Below are positions 1 through 9,471 of a stretch of 64,000 nucleotides of DNA, in pieces. The position numbers and the translations under genes were made by a program. Position 1 is the first letter of the stretch. Each line of letters begins with the position of its first letter. The notes beneath the pieces were generated by a model that worked only from the letters and a program-made list of their open reading frames with translations, was not told where the DNA came from and made no database searches. The stretch comes from Coxiellaceae bacterium UBA1530 (GTDB taxonomy: Bacteria > Pseudomonadota > Gammaproteobacteria > Coxiellales > Coxiellaceae): assembly GCA_002323325.1 (NCBI GenBank), contig DCQA01000050.1:1-64000 (forward strand), read 5' to 3'.

Positions 1-450
1 TTCTTTAATTTCTTCTATGAATTTTTTTTCATCGTCTTGTTGATGTTGAGCAGCAGCATCCTGATCAGCCTTTTGCAAGTCAATATGATCCTGTTCGCGA
101 ACAAGCGTTGTTAGGCCGACTTTTTCTTGACGTTCCAATAATATTTCAAATTTAGGCATCAACTCTGCTGGGATTAGATTGATGGGGTTATCATTTTCAA
201 AATCAGCAACACTGGTTGGGTCTTGTTGAGGAGCTGGTGGTATCTGGTTGGTGGATTCATTATAGATGTGATCGGCTAATTGACGAAGATCATTTTGGGT
301 TTGAGGGTCTAGCTCGGTGAATTTTTTCCTAGATGGCGCAAGAATAGTATGAATGATACAAGCTTTTTCAAACTGTGGTGCTGGTGTTTGCGTCCAGCTG
401 GGGTTAGTGTTTGTCTGCGCAGAGTTTTTTGTGGTTAACTTATTGCTCAT
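1..450 (-). CDS. Hypothetical acidic, Gln-rich protein (partial, C-terminus off the left edge)
   Basis: The reading frame is open for 150 codons from an ATG at 450 to the window edge, with a purine-rich stretch (CGAGAAAAAAA) before the start. The visible part is soluble and hydrophilic, with no signal peptide or membrane segment. It has a Ser/Thr/Asn-rich N-terminus, a middle rich in Pro, Gln and Asp, and a likely helical Gln/Asp/Glu/Lys-rich stretch from about residue 105 that could form a coiled coil. I do not recognise a family. Similar low-complexity soluble proteins occur elsewhere in the window (31479-32189, 49278-49901), so it may belong to the accessory, possibly host-directed set; that is inference. 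Confidence 0.7.
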   Translation of the reverse strand, partial: MSNKLTTKNSAQTNTNPSWTQTPAPQFEKACIIHTILAPSRKKFTELDPQTQNDLRQLADHIYNESTNQIPPAPQQDPTSVADFENDNPINLIPAELMPKFEILLERQEKVGLTTLVREQDHIDLQKADQDAAAQHQQDDEKKFIEEIKE

Positions 451-587
451 TTTTTTTCTCGATAAGTCATGGCGTTATTAATACTGAATAGCCTATTTTA
501 ACACCCAACACTTAAGATAATATTAAATCCAGTCAGTGATTACCCAGTTTTGCGCGATTTTAGCTATTGTTATGATTTTATGATGAT

Positions 588-1043
588 TTATCCCGTCATA
601 AAGTGAGCAGAGCTGGTCGCAATGAGTGTTTTTTCATGGTTTTGACATTGCGATTCCACAACGGTTAAGCGTCTTCCAGATCGCAGTGTAGAAGCTGTGA
701 CAATGAAAAAATCACCGATTCCAGGGTGAAGGTAGTTGATATGGATGCTGGATGTCGTGATTTGTGTGATAAGTTCAATGATTGCTGACTCACTGAGGTT
801 GGTGTGTTTGTTCAATACACTTAATGTTGCACACAAGCCACTGACCGCATCTAATGCTGCAGCTAGTATTCCTCCATGTAAGATTTGGGTGTAAGGGTTA
901 CCAATGAGCGCCTGTTGCATCGGGAATTTAATGGTGACTTGATCATGCTCAAAGGCTTCTAAAGAGAGCTGTAGATGCTGATGTAGAGGGACGTTCAGGT
1001 ATCGTTCGATGAATCTTTGTTGTAACGGATTTGAGTCTGTCAT
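588..1043 (-). CDS. Hot-dog fold thioesterase (PaaI/YigI-like)
   Basis: A 151-residue protein of hot-dog thioesterase size. The signature is HGGILAAALDAVSGL around residues 56-70; in PaaI-type enzymes this HGG motif starts the long helix that packs against the acyl-CoA and holds the active-site acid (here probably Asp65). The later IHINYLHPG and the closing strand 'VVESQC' also suit the family. These enzymes hydrolyse acyl-CoA thioesters in the cytoplasm; the substrate cannot be read from sequence. The gene starts 13 bp after the trmL stop on the same strand, so the two are probably co-transcribed. Confidence 0.8.
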   Translation of the reverse strand: MTDSNPLQQRFIERYLNVPLHQHLQLSLEAFEHDQVTIKFPMQQALIGNPYTQILHGGILAAALDAVSGLCATLSVLNKHTNLSESAIIELITQITTSSIHINYLHPGIGDFFIVTASTLRSGRRLTVVESQCQNHEKTLIATSSAHFMTG

Positions 1044-1056
1044 CAGTTGTCCTTGC

Positions 1057-1515
1057 TTAAGCTACAAAGTCACATTGTCTCCACGCTTCATAGGCTATCA
1101 CGGCTGTTGCGTTCGATAAATTCAAACTTCGACTTTCCGGTAGCATCGGAATTCTTATTTTTTGTGAGAAGGGGAATGCGTCTAATAGTGTCTCAGGAAG
1201 ACCTCGACTCTCAGGTCCTAGCAGGAAAATATCTCCCGGTTGATAAGCGGGAGTCGAGTGATGTTGTTTAGCTTTAGTGGTGCATAGAAAAAGTCGGTTG
1301 GCATCAACGGTGCTTAAGAAAGCCTCAACGTTTTCATGTTCTAGAATAGAGGCATACTCTCTATAATCCAAACCTGCCCGACGACAGGTTTTGTCATTGA
1401 CAGAGAAACCGAGTGGGTGAATGAGGTGAAGCTGATTACCTGTATTGGCGCATAGACGAATGATGTTTCCGGTATTTGGCGGAATTTCAGGTTCGTAGAG
1501 TGCAATGTGAAACAT
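1057..1515 (-). CDS. trmL: tRNA (cytidine(34)-2'-O)-methyltransferase TrmL
   Basis: SPOUT-class RNA methyltransferase of 152 residues. The N-terminus ([20 protein letters not shown]) is nearly the family consensus, followed by CANTG, RRAGLDY and the knot region [10 protein letters not shown], with the C-terminal '[17 protein letters not shown]' helix. TrmL 2'-O-methylates the wobble base of tRNA-Leu isoacceptors using SAM. I chose the ATG at 1515 because it matches the family start; an upstream in-frame TTG at 1533 would add six unconserved residues. No strong ribosome-binding site is visible. It probably forms a transcription unit with the thioesterase gene. Confidence 0.93.
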   Translation of the reverse strand: MFHIALYEPEIPPNTGNIIRLCANTGNQLHLIHPLGFSVNDKTCRRAGLDYREYASILEHENVEAFLSTVDANRLFLCTTKAKQHHSTPAYQPGDIFLLGPESRGLPETLLDAFPFSQKIRIPMLPESRSLNLSNATAVIAYEAWRQCDFVA

Positions 1516-1603
1516 GGTAGGTATGATGCTCAAGCCTATAAGAGGTTGAGCATCGTTTCACAATTTAATGACTTGTGCAATTGATGATTTCAGTGGTTAA
1601 ATT

Positions 1604-1735
1604 TTAGTTAGAGGGTGATAGCTGTGTCTTATTTTCATACCATGTGTCGTGGACAGCTTTAGCGGTTATAAAGTCATTGGCGCGCAGGTGTTTGTAGACT
1701 TGTTGTTTTAATGCTTGCGGAAGATCTGAATACAT
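1604..1735 (-). CDS. Small hypothetical protein, 43 residues
   Basis: A short frame with an AGAGGA ribosome-binding site seven bases before the ATG at 1735; a second in-frame ATG at 1741 lies too close to it. The product is a charged, helical-looking peptide (MYSDLPQALKQQVYKHLRAN at its start, then ALKAVHDTW-like residues and NKTQLSPSN at the end). There is no signal peptide or membrane segment. It stands between trmL (same strand) and the sdh operon (opposite strand). Support is the ribosome-binding site and codon use; the family is not recognised. Confidence 0.45.
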   Translation of the reverse strand: MYSDLPQALKQQVYKHLRANDFITAKAVHDTWYENKTQLSPSN

Positions 1736-1741
1736 AATCAT

Positions 1742-2059
1742 GTCCTCTTGATTGGGTGGGTTCGATGTTCTAAAACACAATCATTATAAGTCGTATCATT
1801 GAGAGATACTGTAAGCAATTTACCTTAGACTGAGATGGACAACTTGCCCTATCAGTGCAAGTTATTGCGGACATTAAAGTGACTATGAAATCATTACTAT
1901 TCGATTAAAAGATAAAAAGATAAACATTATAGAATTTATATCCAAATATTTACTACTTTTAATGGACTTTAGCGCAGACAGGTCTATAATTTGTTGAAAT
2001 TATTGTATTGTTTGTGATCAATATTTTATAGGTTATTATTTTATCTTTTAGGAGATTTT
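1742..2059 (+). promoter_or_regulatory. AT-rich upstream region of the sdh-suc operon
   Basis: No gene is seen here. A 6 bp inverted repeat (AACTTG...CAAGTT) lies near 1843-1865. The best promoter candidate is TTGTAT at 2004 and TATAGG at 2027 with 17 bp spacing, 28 bases before the sdhC start; it is a weak match. The region also holds the divergent promoter of the small minus-strand gene. I could not identify a convincing ArcA, FNR or CRP site. Confidence 0.35.
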
Positions 2060-2434
2060 ATGCAATCGACCCGACCTGTGAACCATAATCCGTTCAAGTA
2101 TAAATTTCCAATAACAGCACTGGTGTCGATTGGGCATAGAATTTCTGGAATTATCTTATTTATAGCAATTCCCTTTGCTCTCAGTGCACTGTCTGATATC
2201 AAAGCTTCACAAGAGAGCTTCGCTGCACTATCAACAACAATATCAGGTTTCGCTGGGGTGATCGTTCTCGCCTTTTTGGGTGCGCTTTTTTATCACCTCA
2301 TGGCAGGAATTAGACATTTGATAATGGACTTTGGTTACGGTGAAACTATGCGAATTGCTAAAATAACTGCATGGATTCTTATTGTATTAGAACTAGTGTT
2401 ACTCATTACTGTCGGAGTTTTGATATGGGCATAA
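2060..2434 (+). CDS. sdhC: Succinate dehydrogenase cytochrome b556 subunit
   Basis: Membrane anchor subunit of complex II, 124 residues with three hydrophobic helices (about 20-45, 62-85, 100-123). The N-terminal SIGHRISG holds the conserved Ser and Arg of the quinone pocket, and FYHLMAGIRHLIMDFG carries the haem b ligand His and the family GIRHL motif. A TTTAGGAGA ribosome-binding site precedes the ATG. It is the first gene of sdhCDAB-sucABCD and overlaps sdhD by 10 bp, which indicates translational coupling. Confidence 0.97.
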   Translation: MQSTRPVNHNPFKYKFPITALVSIGHRISGIILFIAIPFALSALSDIKASQESFAALSTTISGFAGVIVLAFLGALFYHLMAGIRHLIMDFGYGETMRIAKITAWILIVLELVLLITVGVLIWA

Positions 2435-2766
2435 AAAAGAATCACAGGGGTTATCATGATTGGCTTATTCAACGAGGAACAGCTGTCATTGTCAGTGTTT
2501 ATACGCTTTTCCTTTTGCTGTACCTCGTAATCAATATCAGTGATGTTCACAGCTATGCATTCTGGAACGACTTGGTTAGCGGGTTCTACTTCAAAATATC
2601 GACATCGATTGTTTTATTGGCAATTTTGGCTCATTCATCGATAGGGCTATGGACGGTCGTTACTGACTATGTGCCTCGCGGTTTGTTATCTGTACTCGTG
2701 ACGTTGGCTATCACCATATCACTGATTGTTTACCTGATATGGGGGCTATACGTCATCATTGCGTAG
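2425..2766 (+). CDS. sdhD: Succinate dehydrogenase hydrophobic membrane anchor subunit
   Basis: 113-residue membrane subunit with three helices (about 17-38, 53-77, 86-112). The start is the ATG inside the end of sdhC, preceded by CGGAG; reading upstream would give non-family sequence. The stretch HSSIGLWTVVTDYVPRG places the haem-side His and the Asp-Tyr pair that line the quinone site in other SdhD proteins. With SdhC it anchors the SdhAB catalytic dimer in the inner membrane and passes electrons to quinone. Confidence 0.95.
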   Translation: MGIKKNHRGYHDWLIQRGTAVIVSVYTLFLLLYLVINISDVHSYAFWNDLVSGFYFKISTSIVLLAILAHSSIGLWTVVTDYVPRGLLSVLVTLAITISLIVYLIWGLYVIIA

Positions 2767-2802
2767 ATTTAATTTTTTTGATGCTCTAAGAGGTTTTAGA
2801 AT

Positions 2803-4563
2803 ATGACCATACCAGTTAAAGAGTTTGATGCAGTTATCGTGGGTGCTGGCGGTGCTGGGATGCGAGCTGCGCTTGAACTAGCTCAATCTGATAGTAAGGT
2901 TGCGGTGATCTCCAAGGTATATCCGACAAGATCCCACACGGTATCCGCGCAAGGAGGTATCGCAGCTGCGTTAGGTAATGTCATGGAGGATAAGTGGGAA
3001 TGGCACATGTATGATTGTGTCATGGGTGCAGATTCGTTGGGTGATCAAGATGCCATTGAATACATGTGTCAGGAAGCTCCGGCCGCCATCATTGAGCTTG
3101 AGCATATGGGGATGCCTTTTTCGCGTCTTGAGAACGGAAAAATTTATCAACGAGCTTTTGGTGGACACACCATAAACTTCGGACAAGAGATTGGTCGTCG
3201 CACATGTGCAGCAGCTGACCGAACTGGCCATGCGATGTTACATACGCTCTACCAGAAGAATATACAGGCTAATACTAATTTCTTTGATGAATGGTTTGCC
3301 CTCGAGTTGGTTCATGCAACCAATGGAGGCATTGCAGGCGTTATCGCCATTTGTATGGAGACTTCAGAAGTCGTTTTCTTTAAATCAAAAGCGACTGTTT
3401 TAGCCACAGGTGGCGGTGGACGGATTTTCCAAAGCACAACTAATGCCTATATCAACACTGGAGATGGTATGGGGCTTGCATTAAGAGCTGGCTTACCCCT
3501 TCAAGACATGGAGTTTTGGCAGTTTCATCCCACTGGTTTATATGGAACTGGGTGTTTGATGACTGAAGGTTGTCGTGGAGAGGGTGGATATCTGATCAAC
3601 AAAGATGGCGAACGCTACATGGAGCGTTACTCCCCTCACTTGAAGGATTTAGATTGTCGTGATTTTGTATCTCGCTCTTCTCTGTTGGAAATCGCTGCCG
3701 GACGAGGATGTGGACCTAAAGGAGATCATGTGCTCTTGAAGTTAGATCACTTAGGTGAGGAGGTACTTAATGAGAGACTTCCAGGTATTTTAGAAATAGC
3801 ACGAGTATTTGCAAACGTGGATCCAGTCAAAGAGCCTGTACCTGTGTTGCCAACTTGTCACTATCAAATGGGGGGTATTCCAACCAATTTTAATGGTGAA
3901 GTGTTAACCGTAGACGCTAATGGTAAAGATCAAGTAGTTCCGGGGTTGTTTGCTGCAGGTGAGTGTGCCTGTGTTTCTGTACATGGTGCAAATCGTCTTG
4001 GAACTAACTCACTTCTCGATCTTGTTGTTTTTGGACGTGCAGTCGGTTTGTTTCTTAAAGATAGAATAAAAAACGATCTCGATTTCTCTGCTGAGGATGG
4101 AGCAGCTATCGATAAAGCGATGACTCGCCTTAATAGGTGGAGGGATCCGAGTAATACAGAAAATCCCTATGAAATTCGTTCTCGAATCAAAATAATCATG
4201 CAAGAGTGTTTTGGTGTTTTTAGAGATCACGGGCCGATGCAAAAAGGCCTCTCCGAACTGGAAGAGCTAGAGCAGCGATTACTGAAAGCTAAGTTACATG
4301 ATACTTCTAAAGTATTTAACACGACTCAATTTGAAATGTTCGAGCTCGACAATATGATGGCAACGGCATTGGCGACAGCACGTTCATCGCTCCACAGAAC
4401 TGAGAGTCGCGGTGCCCATTCACGAGAAGATTACCCTGATCGTGATGATAAAAATTGGTTAGCTCACACAGTCTATTTTGAGGATAGTCGATTCACTACT
4501 CGTCCGGTAAATATGGAGCCAAAGGACATAGCACCGTTTCCAGTCAAAGAAAGAGAGCACTAG
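2803..4563 (+). CDS. sdhA: Succinate dehydrogenase flavoprotein subunit
   Basis: 586 residues, the usual length. An FAD-binding Rossmann motif ([14 protein letters not shown]) is at residues 10-23 and the flavinylation segment around [15 protein letters not shown] follows at about 43-57. Active-site elements include [24 protein letters not shown] and the late [18 protein letters not shown]. It oxidises succinate to fumarate and passes electrons to the iron-sulphur subunit. Start ATG has an AGAGG site upstream. Spacing to sdhB is 18 bp, within the operon. Confidence 0.98.
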   Translation: MTIPVKEFDAVIVGAGGAGMRAALELAQSDSKVAVISKVYPTRSHTVSAQGGIAAALGNVMEDKWEWHMYDCVMGADSLGDQDAIEYMCQEAPAAIIELEHMGMPFSRLENGKIYQRAFGGHTINFGQEIGRRTCAAADRTGHAMLHTLYQKNIQANTNFFDEWFALELVHATNGGIAGVIAICMETSEVVFFKSKATVLATGGGGRIFQSTTNAYINTGDGMGLALRAGLPLQDMEFWQFHPTGLYGTGCLMTEGCRGEGGYLINKDGERYMERYSPHLKDLDCRDFVSRSSLLEIAAGRGCGPKGDHVLLKLDHLGEEVLNERLPGILEIARVFANVDPVKEPVPVLPTCHYQMGGIPTNFNGEVLTVDANGKDQVVPGLFAAGECACVSVHGANRLGTNSLLDLVVFGRAVGLFLKDRIKNDLDFSAEDGAAIDKAMTRLNRWRDPSNTENPYEIRSRIKIIMQECFGVFRDHGPMQKGLSELEELEQRLLKAKLHDTSKVFNTTQFEMFELDNMMATALATARSSLHRTESRGAHSREDYPDRDDKNWLAHTVYFEDSRFTTRPVNMEPKDIAPFPVKEREH

Positions 4564-4581
4564 TTAGCTGAGGAATACACT

Positions 4582-5316
4582 ATGACAACAGAAAATCGCA
4601 CACTCATTTTTCAAGTTTATCGATTTGATCCTGAGCAAGACAAAAAACCTGAGATGCAAGCTTATACAATCAACATGGATGACTTTGAGGGTGAGATGCT
4701 CCTTCATGCCGTCGAACACTTAAAAGAAGCTGTTGATCCAACGTTGGGCTTCAGAAGATCTTGCAGAGAAGGTGTTTGTGGCTCCGATGGAATGAATATC
4801 AACGGCAAAAATGGTCTTGCTTGCGTGACTAAACTAGCGGATCTTCCGGATCATATTACCTTACAGCCTTTACCTGGCCTTCCGGTTATTAAAGATCTCA
4901 TTGTTGATATGGAAGGCTTTTTTTCGCACTATAAATCCGTACAGCCGTACCTACAGAATAATATGCCAGAGCCTCAGTCTGAGCGACTTCAAACACCTGA
5001 AGAGCGTGCCAAGTTAGATGGAATGTATGAGTGTATCTTATGTGCGTGCTGTACTAGTTCATGTCCTTCTTTCTGGTGGAACCCAGACAAATTTTATGGT
5101 CCAGCAGCATTGCTTGCATCTTATCGTTTTATAGCAGACAGTCGAGATACATCAAAAGACGAGCGATTAGAGCAATTTAAAGATCCATGGAAGGTTAATC
5201 GTTGTCGCACTATCATGAATTGCACCAGTTCATGCCCCAAAGGGTTAAACCCAACTCATGCCATCGGTAAAATTAAGCAAGAGATATTTACACAAAGCTT
5301 TAAAAAAGAGTCTTAA
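4582..5316 (+). CDS. sdhB: Succinate dehydrogenase iron-sulphur subunit
   Basis: 244 residues. The N-terminal ferredoxin-type [2Fe-2S] site is seen as CREGVCGSDGMNINGKNGLAC; the C-terminal half has CILCACCTSSCP and a later CTSSCPKGLNP for the [4Fe-4S] and [3Fe-4S] clusters. Electrons flow through these from SdhA-bound FAD to quinone at SdhCD. A GAGG site precedes the ATG. The stop is three bases before sucA, so the sdh and suc parts are a single transcription unit. Confidence 0.98.
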   Translation: MTTENRTLIFQVYRFDPEQDKKPEMQAYTINMDDFEGEMLLHAVEHLKEAVDPTLGFRRSCREGVCGSDGMNINGKNGLACVTKLADLPDHITLQPLPGLPVIKDLIVDMEGFFSHYKSVQPYLQNNMPEPQSERLQTPEERAKLDGMYECILCACCTSSCPSFWWNPDKFYGPAALLASYRFIADSRDTSKDERLEQFKDPWKVNRCRTIMNCTSSCPKGLNPTHAIGKIKQEIFTQSFKKES

Positions 5317-5319
5317 TGA

Positions 5320-8169
5320 ATGAAAGTAAAGAAAGTTAGGTCACAGAAAGAGTTTGATCAATCCTCTTTTTTATCTGGTGAAAATGATTATATGGAATCT
5401 TTGTATGAAGATTTTTTACAAGACCCATCAAGTGTCACTAATGAGTGGCGTCAGTATTTTGATTCTATAGGTTCGTCAGCAGTTCCGGATGTCTCTCATC
5501 AAACAATTCGAGAAAACCTCATTCGCTCTGCGCGTCATTCTCTACCAGTCATGGTATCCGATGCGTCCGAGGGTCAAGAACGTGTTGATGCATTGATAAG
5601 GGCTTTTCGTCATTATGGTCATTTTCAAGCTAATCTCGATCCTTTGGGCCTTAATGCTTACTATAAACCAGACCCTCGCTTAACGCTTGAGTATCATAAC
5701 TTGGGTCATGTGAATTCAAGTCAGACTTACTTATCGCGTGGTGTTTTACCTGGAGAAGAGGCATCTTTGTCAGCGATTTTTTCTGCTTTGCAACAAATCT
5801 ATTGTCAATCTGTTGGTGTTGAGCTGATGCACATTGATTCAGAGGCTGAGCAGCAATGGTTATTAAATAAAATCGAAGATCCAAATTTACAAGCAGGGTT
5901 TGAGGATGAACAGTCAGTTGAGATTTTAGATGCCTTATCTGTTGCTGAGGGTTTTGAAAAGTATTTAGATGTCAAATATCCAGGCCAAAAGCGTTTCTCA
6001 ATAGAAGGTTTAGAAACAGTTATTCCGATGTTGAATGACCTTGCTAACCAAGCTAAAAAGGGTGGTTTTGAGGAAGTTAAGATTGGTATGGCTCACCGTG
6101 GTCGATTAAATGTCCTTGTGAATGTGTTAGGGCAACCACCTCAGTCCCTGTATCAGATTTTTGACGGTAATATTGATCATGGTAATTTATCTGGGGATGT
6201 GAAATACCATCAGGGTTATTCCAGTGATGTCGTGACTCCCTCAGGACCGATTCATTTTTCTATGATGTTTAACCCTTCCCATTTAGAGTTTGTTAACCCC
6301 GTTGCTATGGGGGCGGCTCGCGCCAAACAAGATTGCTTCAATCACAAAGTTCAAACCGATTATGCATTATTAGTTTTATTGCATGGCGATGCTGCGTTTG
6401 TTGGTCAAGGCATTGTGACTGAATCATTAAACATGTCTAAAACAAGAGCTTATGATATTGGTGGCACAATCCACATTATCACAAATAATCAAGTTGGGTT
6501 TACTACGCATAACCCTCATGACTCTAGATCATCTTTTTACTGCACAGGCCCTGCAAAGTCGATCGAAGCACCTATCTTTCATGTGAACGCTGATGATCCT
6601 GTCATGGCAGTGAAGATCATGCGTTTAGCTTTGGAATATAGGCTGAAGTTTGAAAAAGATGTGGTGGTTGATTTGATTGGTTTCCGTCGCCACGGGCATC
6701 AAGAAGTGGATGAACCCAGAGTAACACAACCGTTGATGTATCATGCCGTCGATAGACATCCTGGTGTAAGAGCTCTCTTTGCGGACTCATTAATGAAAAA
6801 GCAGATTGTAAGCCAAGCTGCTCTTGATCAGAAACACGATGCCATACGAGAACGATTAGATCACGGTGAGTCTATGGTACAAACAGTGCCTAACCGTTCA
6901 TCTAATGATTTTGAAATAAACTGGGCACCCTATTTTCATCAAGATTGGAGTGTATTCGCGGATACAACAGTCATAGAAGAAGACTTACAAGACTTAGGGA
7001 AGCGGTTATCTACAGTTCCTGAAAATTGTGATCTTCACCGTAATGTAAAGAAGATTTTGTTAGCACGTCAGAAAATGGCACAGGGCGAAATGATGCTAGA
7101 CTGGGGTATGGCAGAAACTCTGGCTTATGCAACGTTATTAAAAGATGGCTTTGGAGTGAGGTTAGTCGGTGAAGATGCTCGACGAGGTACATTTTTCCAT
7201 CGTCATGCTACCTTATTCGATCAGCATACAGGTACTGAGCACACACCTCTAGCTCAAATTGCGAAGCAGTACAATACACCATTCACAAATTGTGACTCAG
7301 TCCTATCAGAAACTGGTGCTTTAGGTTTTGAGTACGGGTATTCTATGACCAACCCTAAAACATTAGTATTGTGGGAAGCACAGTTTGGAGATTTCGCTAA
7401 TGTTGCTCAGGTAATTATAGATCAATTTATTGCGTCAGCATGGCAGAAATGGCAGCGATTAAGTGGCTTGGTAATGTTATTGCCTCATGGTTATGAGGGC
7501 ATGGGCCCAGAGCACTCATCTGCACGTTTAGAGCGATATTTACAGCTGGCTGCTCAGGAAAATATTCAAGTGTGTGTTCCAACAACGCCTGCTCAGATTT
7601 TTCACCTTTTGCGACGTCAAATGATTCGTTCTTATCGTGTGCCATTGATTGTGATGACACCTAAGAGTTTATTGCGTCATAAACTCGCAGTGTCACCATT
7701 AGAGGATTTGAGTCATAGTCAATTTTGTCCGGTTTTATCTGAAATTGATGACATTGATTCTTCCTGTGTAACTAGAGTGATTGCTTGTAGTGGAAAGGTC
7801 TATTATGAGTTGCTCGAAAAACGTCGTGAGCATCAATTAAATCATATCGCTATTATTCGTATAGAGCAGTTATACCCTTTTCCTTACGATGCTGTAAAAA
7901 CTATATTAGCTTCGTATTCTAATGCGACTGAGTTAGAGTGGTGTCAAGAGGAGCCAAAGAATCAAGGTGCATGGTTTTTGATTCGTAGTCGTTTAGAGAA
8001 ATTTTTACCGAGTTCTATGCATCTAATGTACTCGTGCAGAGTACCAATGGCTGCGCCATCAGCAGGTCATACCTCGATGTTTAAGAAGCACCAAGCAGAA
8101 GTGATCTCTCGTGCGTTAAGCTTAGAGGGTTTAGAGCCGTATTCAGTGAGGGCCATAAGAACAGAGTGA
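5320..8169 (+). CDS. sucA: 2-oxoglutarate dehydrogenase E1 component
   Basis: 949 residues, slightly longer than the E. coli enzyme. The N-terminal YEDFLQDPSSV segment binds the partner E2. The thiamine diphosphate region shows KIGMAHRGRLNVLVNVLG, the HGDAAF/GQGIV stretch and a conserved NNQVGFTT; FRRHGHQEVDEP and the later EHSSARLERYLQL are family markers. It decarboxylates 2-oxoglutarate and transfers the succinyl group to the lipoyl arm of SucB. The start follows the sdhB stop with an AAAGAG site inside sdhB. No lpd (E3) gene is nearby, so E3 must come from elsewhere. Confidence 0.97.
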   Translation: MKVKKVRSQKEFDQSSFLSGENDYMESLYEDFLQDPSSVTNEWRQYFDSIGSSAVPDVSHQTIRENLIRSARHSLPVMVSDASEGQERVDALIRAFRHYGHFQANLDPLGLNAYYKPDPRLTLEYHNLGHVNSSQTYLSRGVLPGEEASLSAIFSALQQIYCQSVGVELMHIDSEAEQQWLLNKIEDPNLQAGFEDEQSVEILDALSVAEGFEKYLDVKYPGQKRFSIEGLETVIPMLNDLANQAKKGGFEEVKIGMAHRGRLNVLVNVLGQPPQSLYQIFDGNIDHGNLSGDVKYHQGYSSDVVTPSGPIHFSMMFNPSHLEFVNPVAMGAARAKQDCFNHKVQTDYALLVLLHGDAAFVGQGIVTESLNMSKTRAYDIGGTIHIITNNQVGFTTHNPHDSRSSFYCTGPAKSIEAPIFHVNADDPVMAVKIMRLALEYRLKFEKDVVVDLIGFRRHGHQEVDEPRVTQPLMYHAVDRHPGVRALFADSLMKKQIVSQAALDQKHDAIRERLDHGESMVQTVPNRSSNDFEINWAPYFHQDWSVFADTTVIEEDLQDLGKRLSTVPENCDLHRNVKKILLARQKMAQGEMMLDWGMAETLAYATLLKDGFGVRLVGEDARRGTFFHRHATLFDQHTGTEHTPLAQIAKQYNTPFTNCDSVLSETGALGFEYGYSMTNPKTLVLWEAQFGDFANVAQVIIDQFIASAWQKWQRLSGLVMLLPHGYEGMGPEHSSARLERYLQLAAQENIQVCVPTTPAQIFHLLRRQMIRSYRVPLIVMTPKSLLRHKLAVSPLEDLSHSQFCPVLSEIDDIDSSCVTRVIACSGKVYYELLEKRREHQLNHIAIIRIEQLYPFPYDAVKTILASYSNATELEWCQEEPKNQGAWFLIRSRLEKFLPSSMHLMYSCRVPMAAPSAGHTSMFKKHQAEVISRALSLEGLEPYSVRAIRTE

Positions 8170-8219
8170 GTGTCTATTAAATGATATTAGAAATTATATA
8201 GGTTGATAAAGGAAACATA

Positions 8220-9392
8220 ATGAGTATTGAAATAAAAGTGCCAGCTTTACCAGAATCTGTTGCTGATGCGACTGTAGCAAAGTGGTACAAAAAAGCCGGT
8301 GACCCTGTTTCACGAGATGAAAATCTTGTAGATCTAGAAACAGATAAGATTATGCTTGAGGTTCCAGCCCCACAATCCGGAGTACTAAAAGAGATCCTGC
8401 ACACTGAGGGTGAGACGGTAACCGCTGATCAGGTTTTGGCGCTGATTGAAGAAGGTGAGGTCAGTGAAGCTACGCACTCACAAACTCAAGTTGACAGTGA
8501 CAGTGTCGCATTGGAGCAACAGGTAGCATCAGATACATCTTCAGATGTACCACTCAGTCCGTCTGCCCGTCGTGCACTCGCTGAGACGGGTACTGATGTT
8601 TCACAAGTCGCTGGAACAGGTAAAGACGGTCGTATTACTAAAGAAGACGTATTGTCTTCACAGCCTAGTGTTTCATTGCCTCCTGTTGGTATGCGTGCAG
8701 AAGAGCGAGTACCTATGTCTCGATTACGTGCACGGGTTGCGGAGCGTCTTGTCGAAGTACAACAAAGTGCAGCCATACTAACAACATTCAATGAAGTGAA
8801 CATGAAGCCAGTGATGGATTTGCGTAATAAATACAAAGAGGCCTTTGAGAAAACTCACGGTGTGCGCTTAGGTTTTATGTCATTTTTTACAAAGGCTGCA
8901 GTTGAAGCACTAAAACGTTTTCCTGCAGTAAATGCTTCTATCGACGGATCTGATATTATTTACCACCACTTTTACGATGTGGGAATTGCCATTGGTAGTG
9001 AGCGGGGTCTGGTGGTTCCTATATTGCGTAATGTTGAAAATATGTCAATGGCAGATGTTGAGCAGGGAATTCGCGACTATGCCGGTAAGGCTAAGACAGG
9101 CAAATTAGCGCTTGAAGATATGCAGGGTGGAACGTTTACTATCACTAATGGTGGTGTTTTTGGCTCGATGTTATCGACGCCAATTATTAATCCACCACAG
9201 ACTGCTATCTTAGGTATGCATAATATTGTTGAGCGTCCCATAGTAGAAAATGGCGAAATTGTTGCTCGACCTGTTATGTATCTTGCTTTGTCCTACGATC
9301 ATCGCGTGATTGATGGACGCGAGTCTGTGTTATTCCTAAAGACGATTAAAGATCTTATTGAGGATCCTTCACGTTTATTATTAGCTGTTTAG
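8220..9392 (+). CDS. sucB: Dihydrolipoyl succinyltransferase (E2 of 2-oxoglutarate dehydrogenase)
   Basis: 390 residues in three parts: a lipoyl domain (residues 1-75) with the lipoylated Lys in [14 protein letters not shown], a peripheral subunit-binding domain around 105-140 ([10 protein letters not shown]...GRITKEDV), and the catalytic domain with the active-site stretch [11 protein letters not shown] near 355. It carries the succinyl group to CoA and forms the core of the complex. A GGAAAC site precedes the ATG; the gap to sucA is 50 bp. Confidence 0.97.
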   Translation: MSIEIKVPALPESVADATVAKWYKKAGDPVSRDENLVDLETDKIMLEVPAPQSGVLKEILHTEGETVTADQVLALIEEGEVSEATHSQTQVDSDSVALEQQVASDTSSDVPLSPSARRALAETGTDVSQVAGTGKDGRITKEDVLSSQPSVSLPPVGMRAEERVPMSRLRARVAERLVEVQQSAAILTTFNEVNMKPVMDLRNKYKEAFEKTHGVRLGFMSFFTKAAVEALKRFPAVNASIDGSDIIYHHFYDVGIAIGSERGLVVPILRNVENMSMADVEQGIRDYAGKAKTGKLALEDMQGGTFTITNGGVFGSMLSTPIINPPQTAILGMHNIVERPIVENGEIVARPVMYLALSYDHRVIDGRESVLFLKTIKDLIEDPSRLLLAV

Positions 9393-9471
9393 CTAAGAGT
9401 ATAGTTAGTCACTATCGAGTTAATGCTTGCTAGTGGCTTGTTTTAATTTTAATTCAAGTAGAGAGAATTTT

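Noticed and set aside
1843..1865. AACTTG...CAAGTT inverted repeat as terminator
   Set aside because: Only 6 bp, no T-run, and located in a promoter region.
8486..8836. 116-codon minus-strand frame inside sucB
   Set aside because: Shadow of a strongly conserved gene with no independent support.
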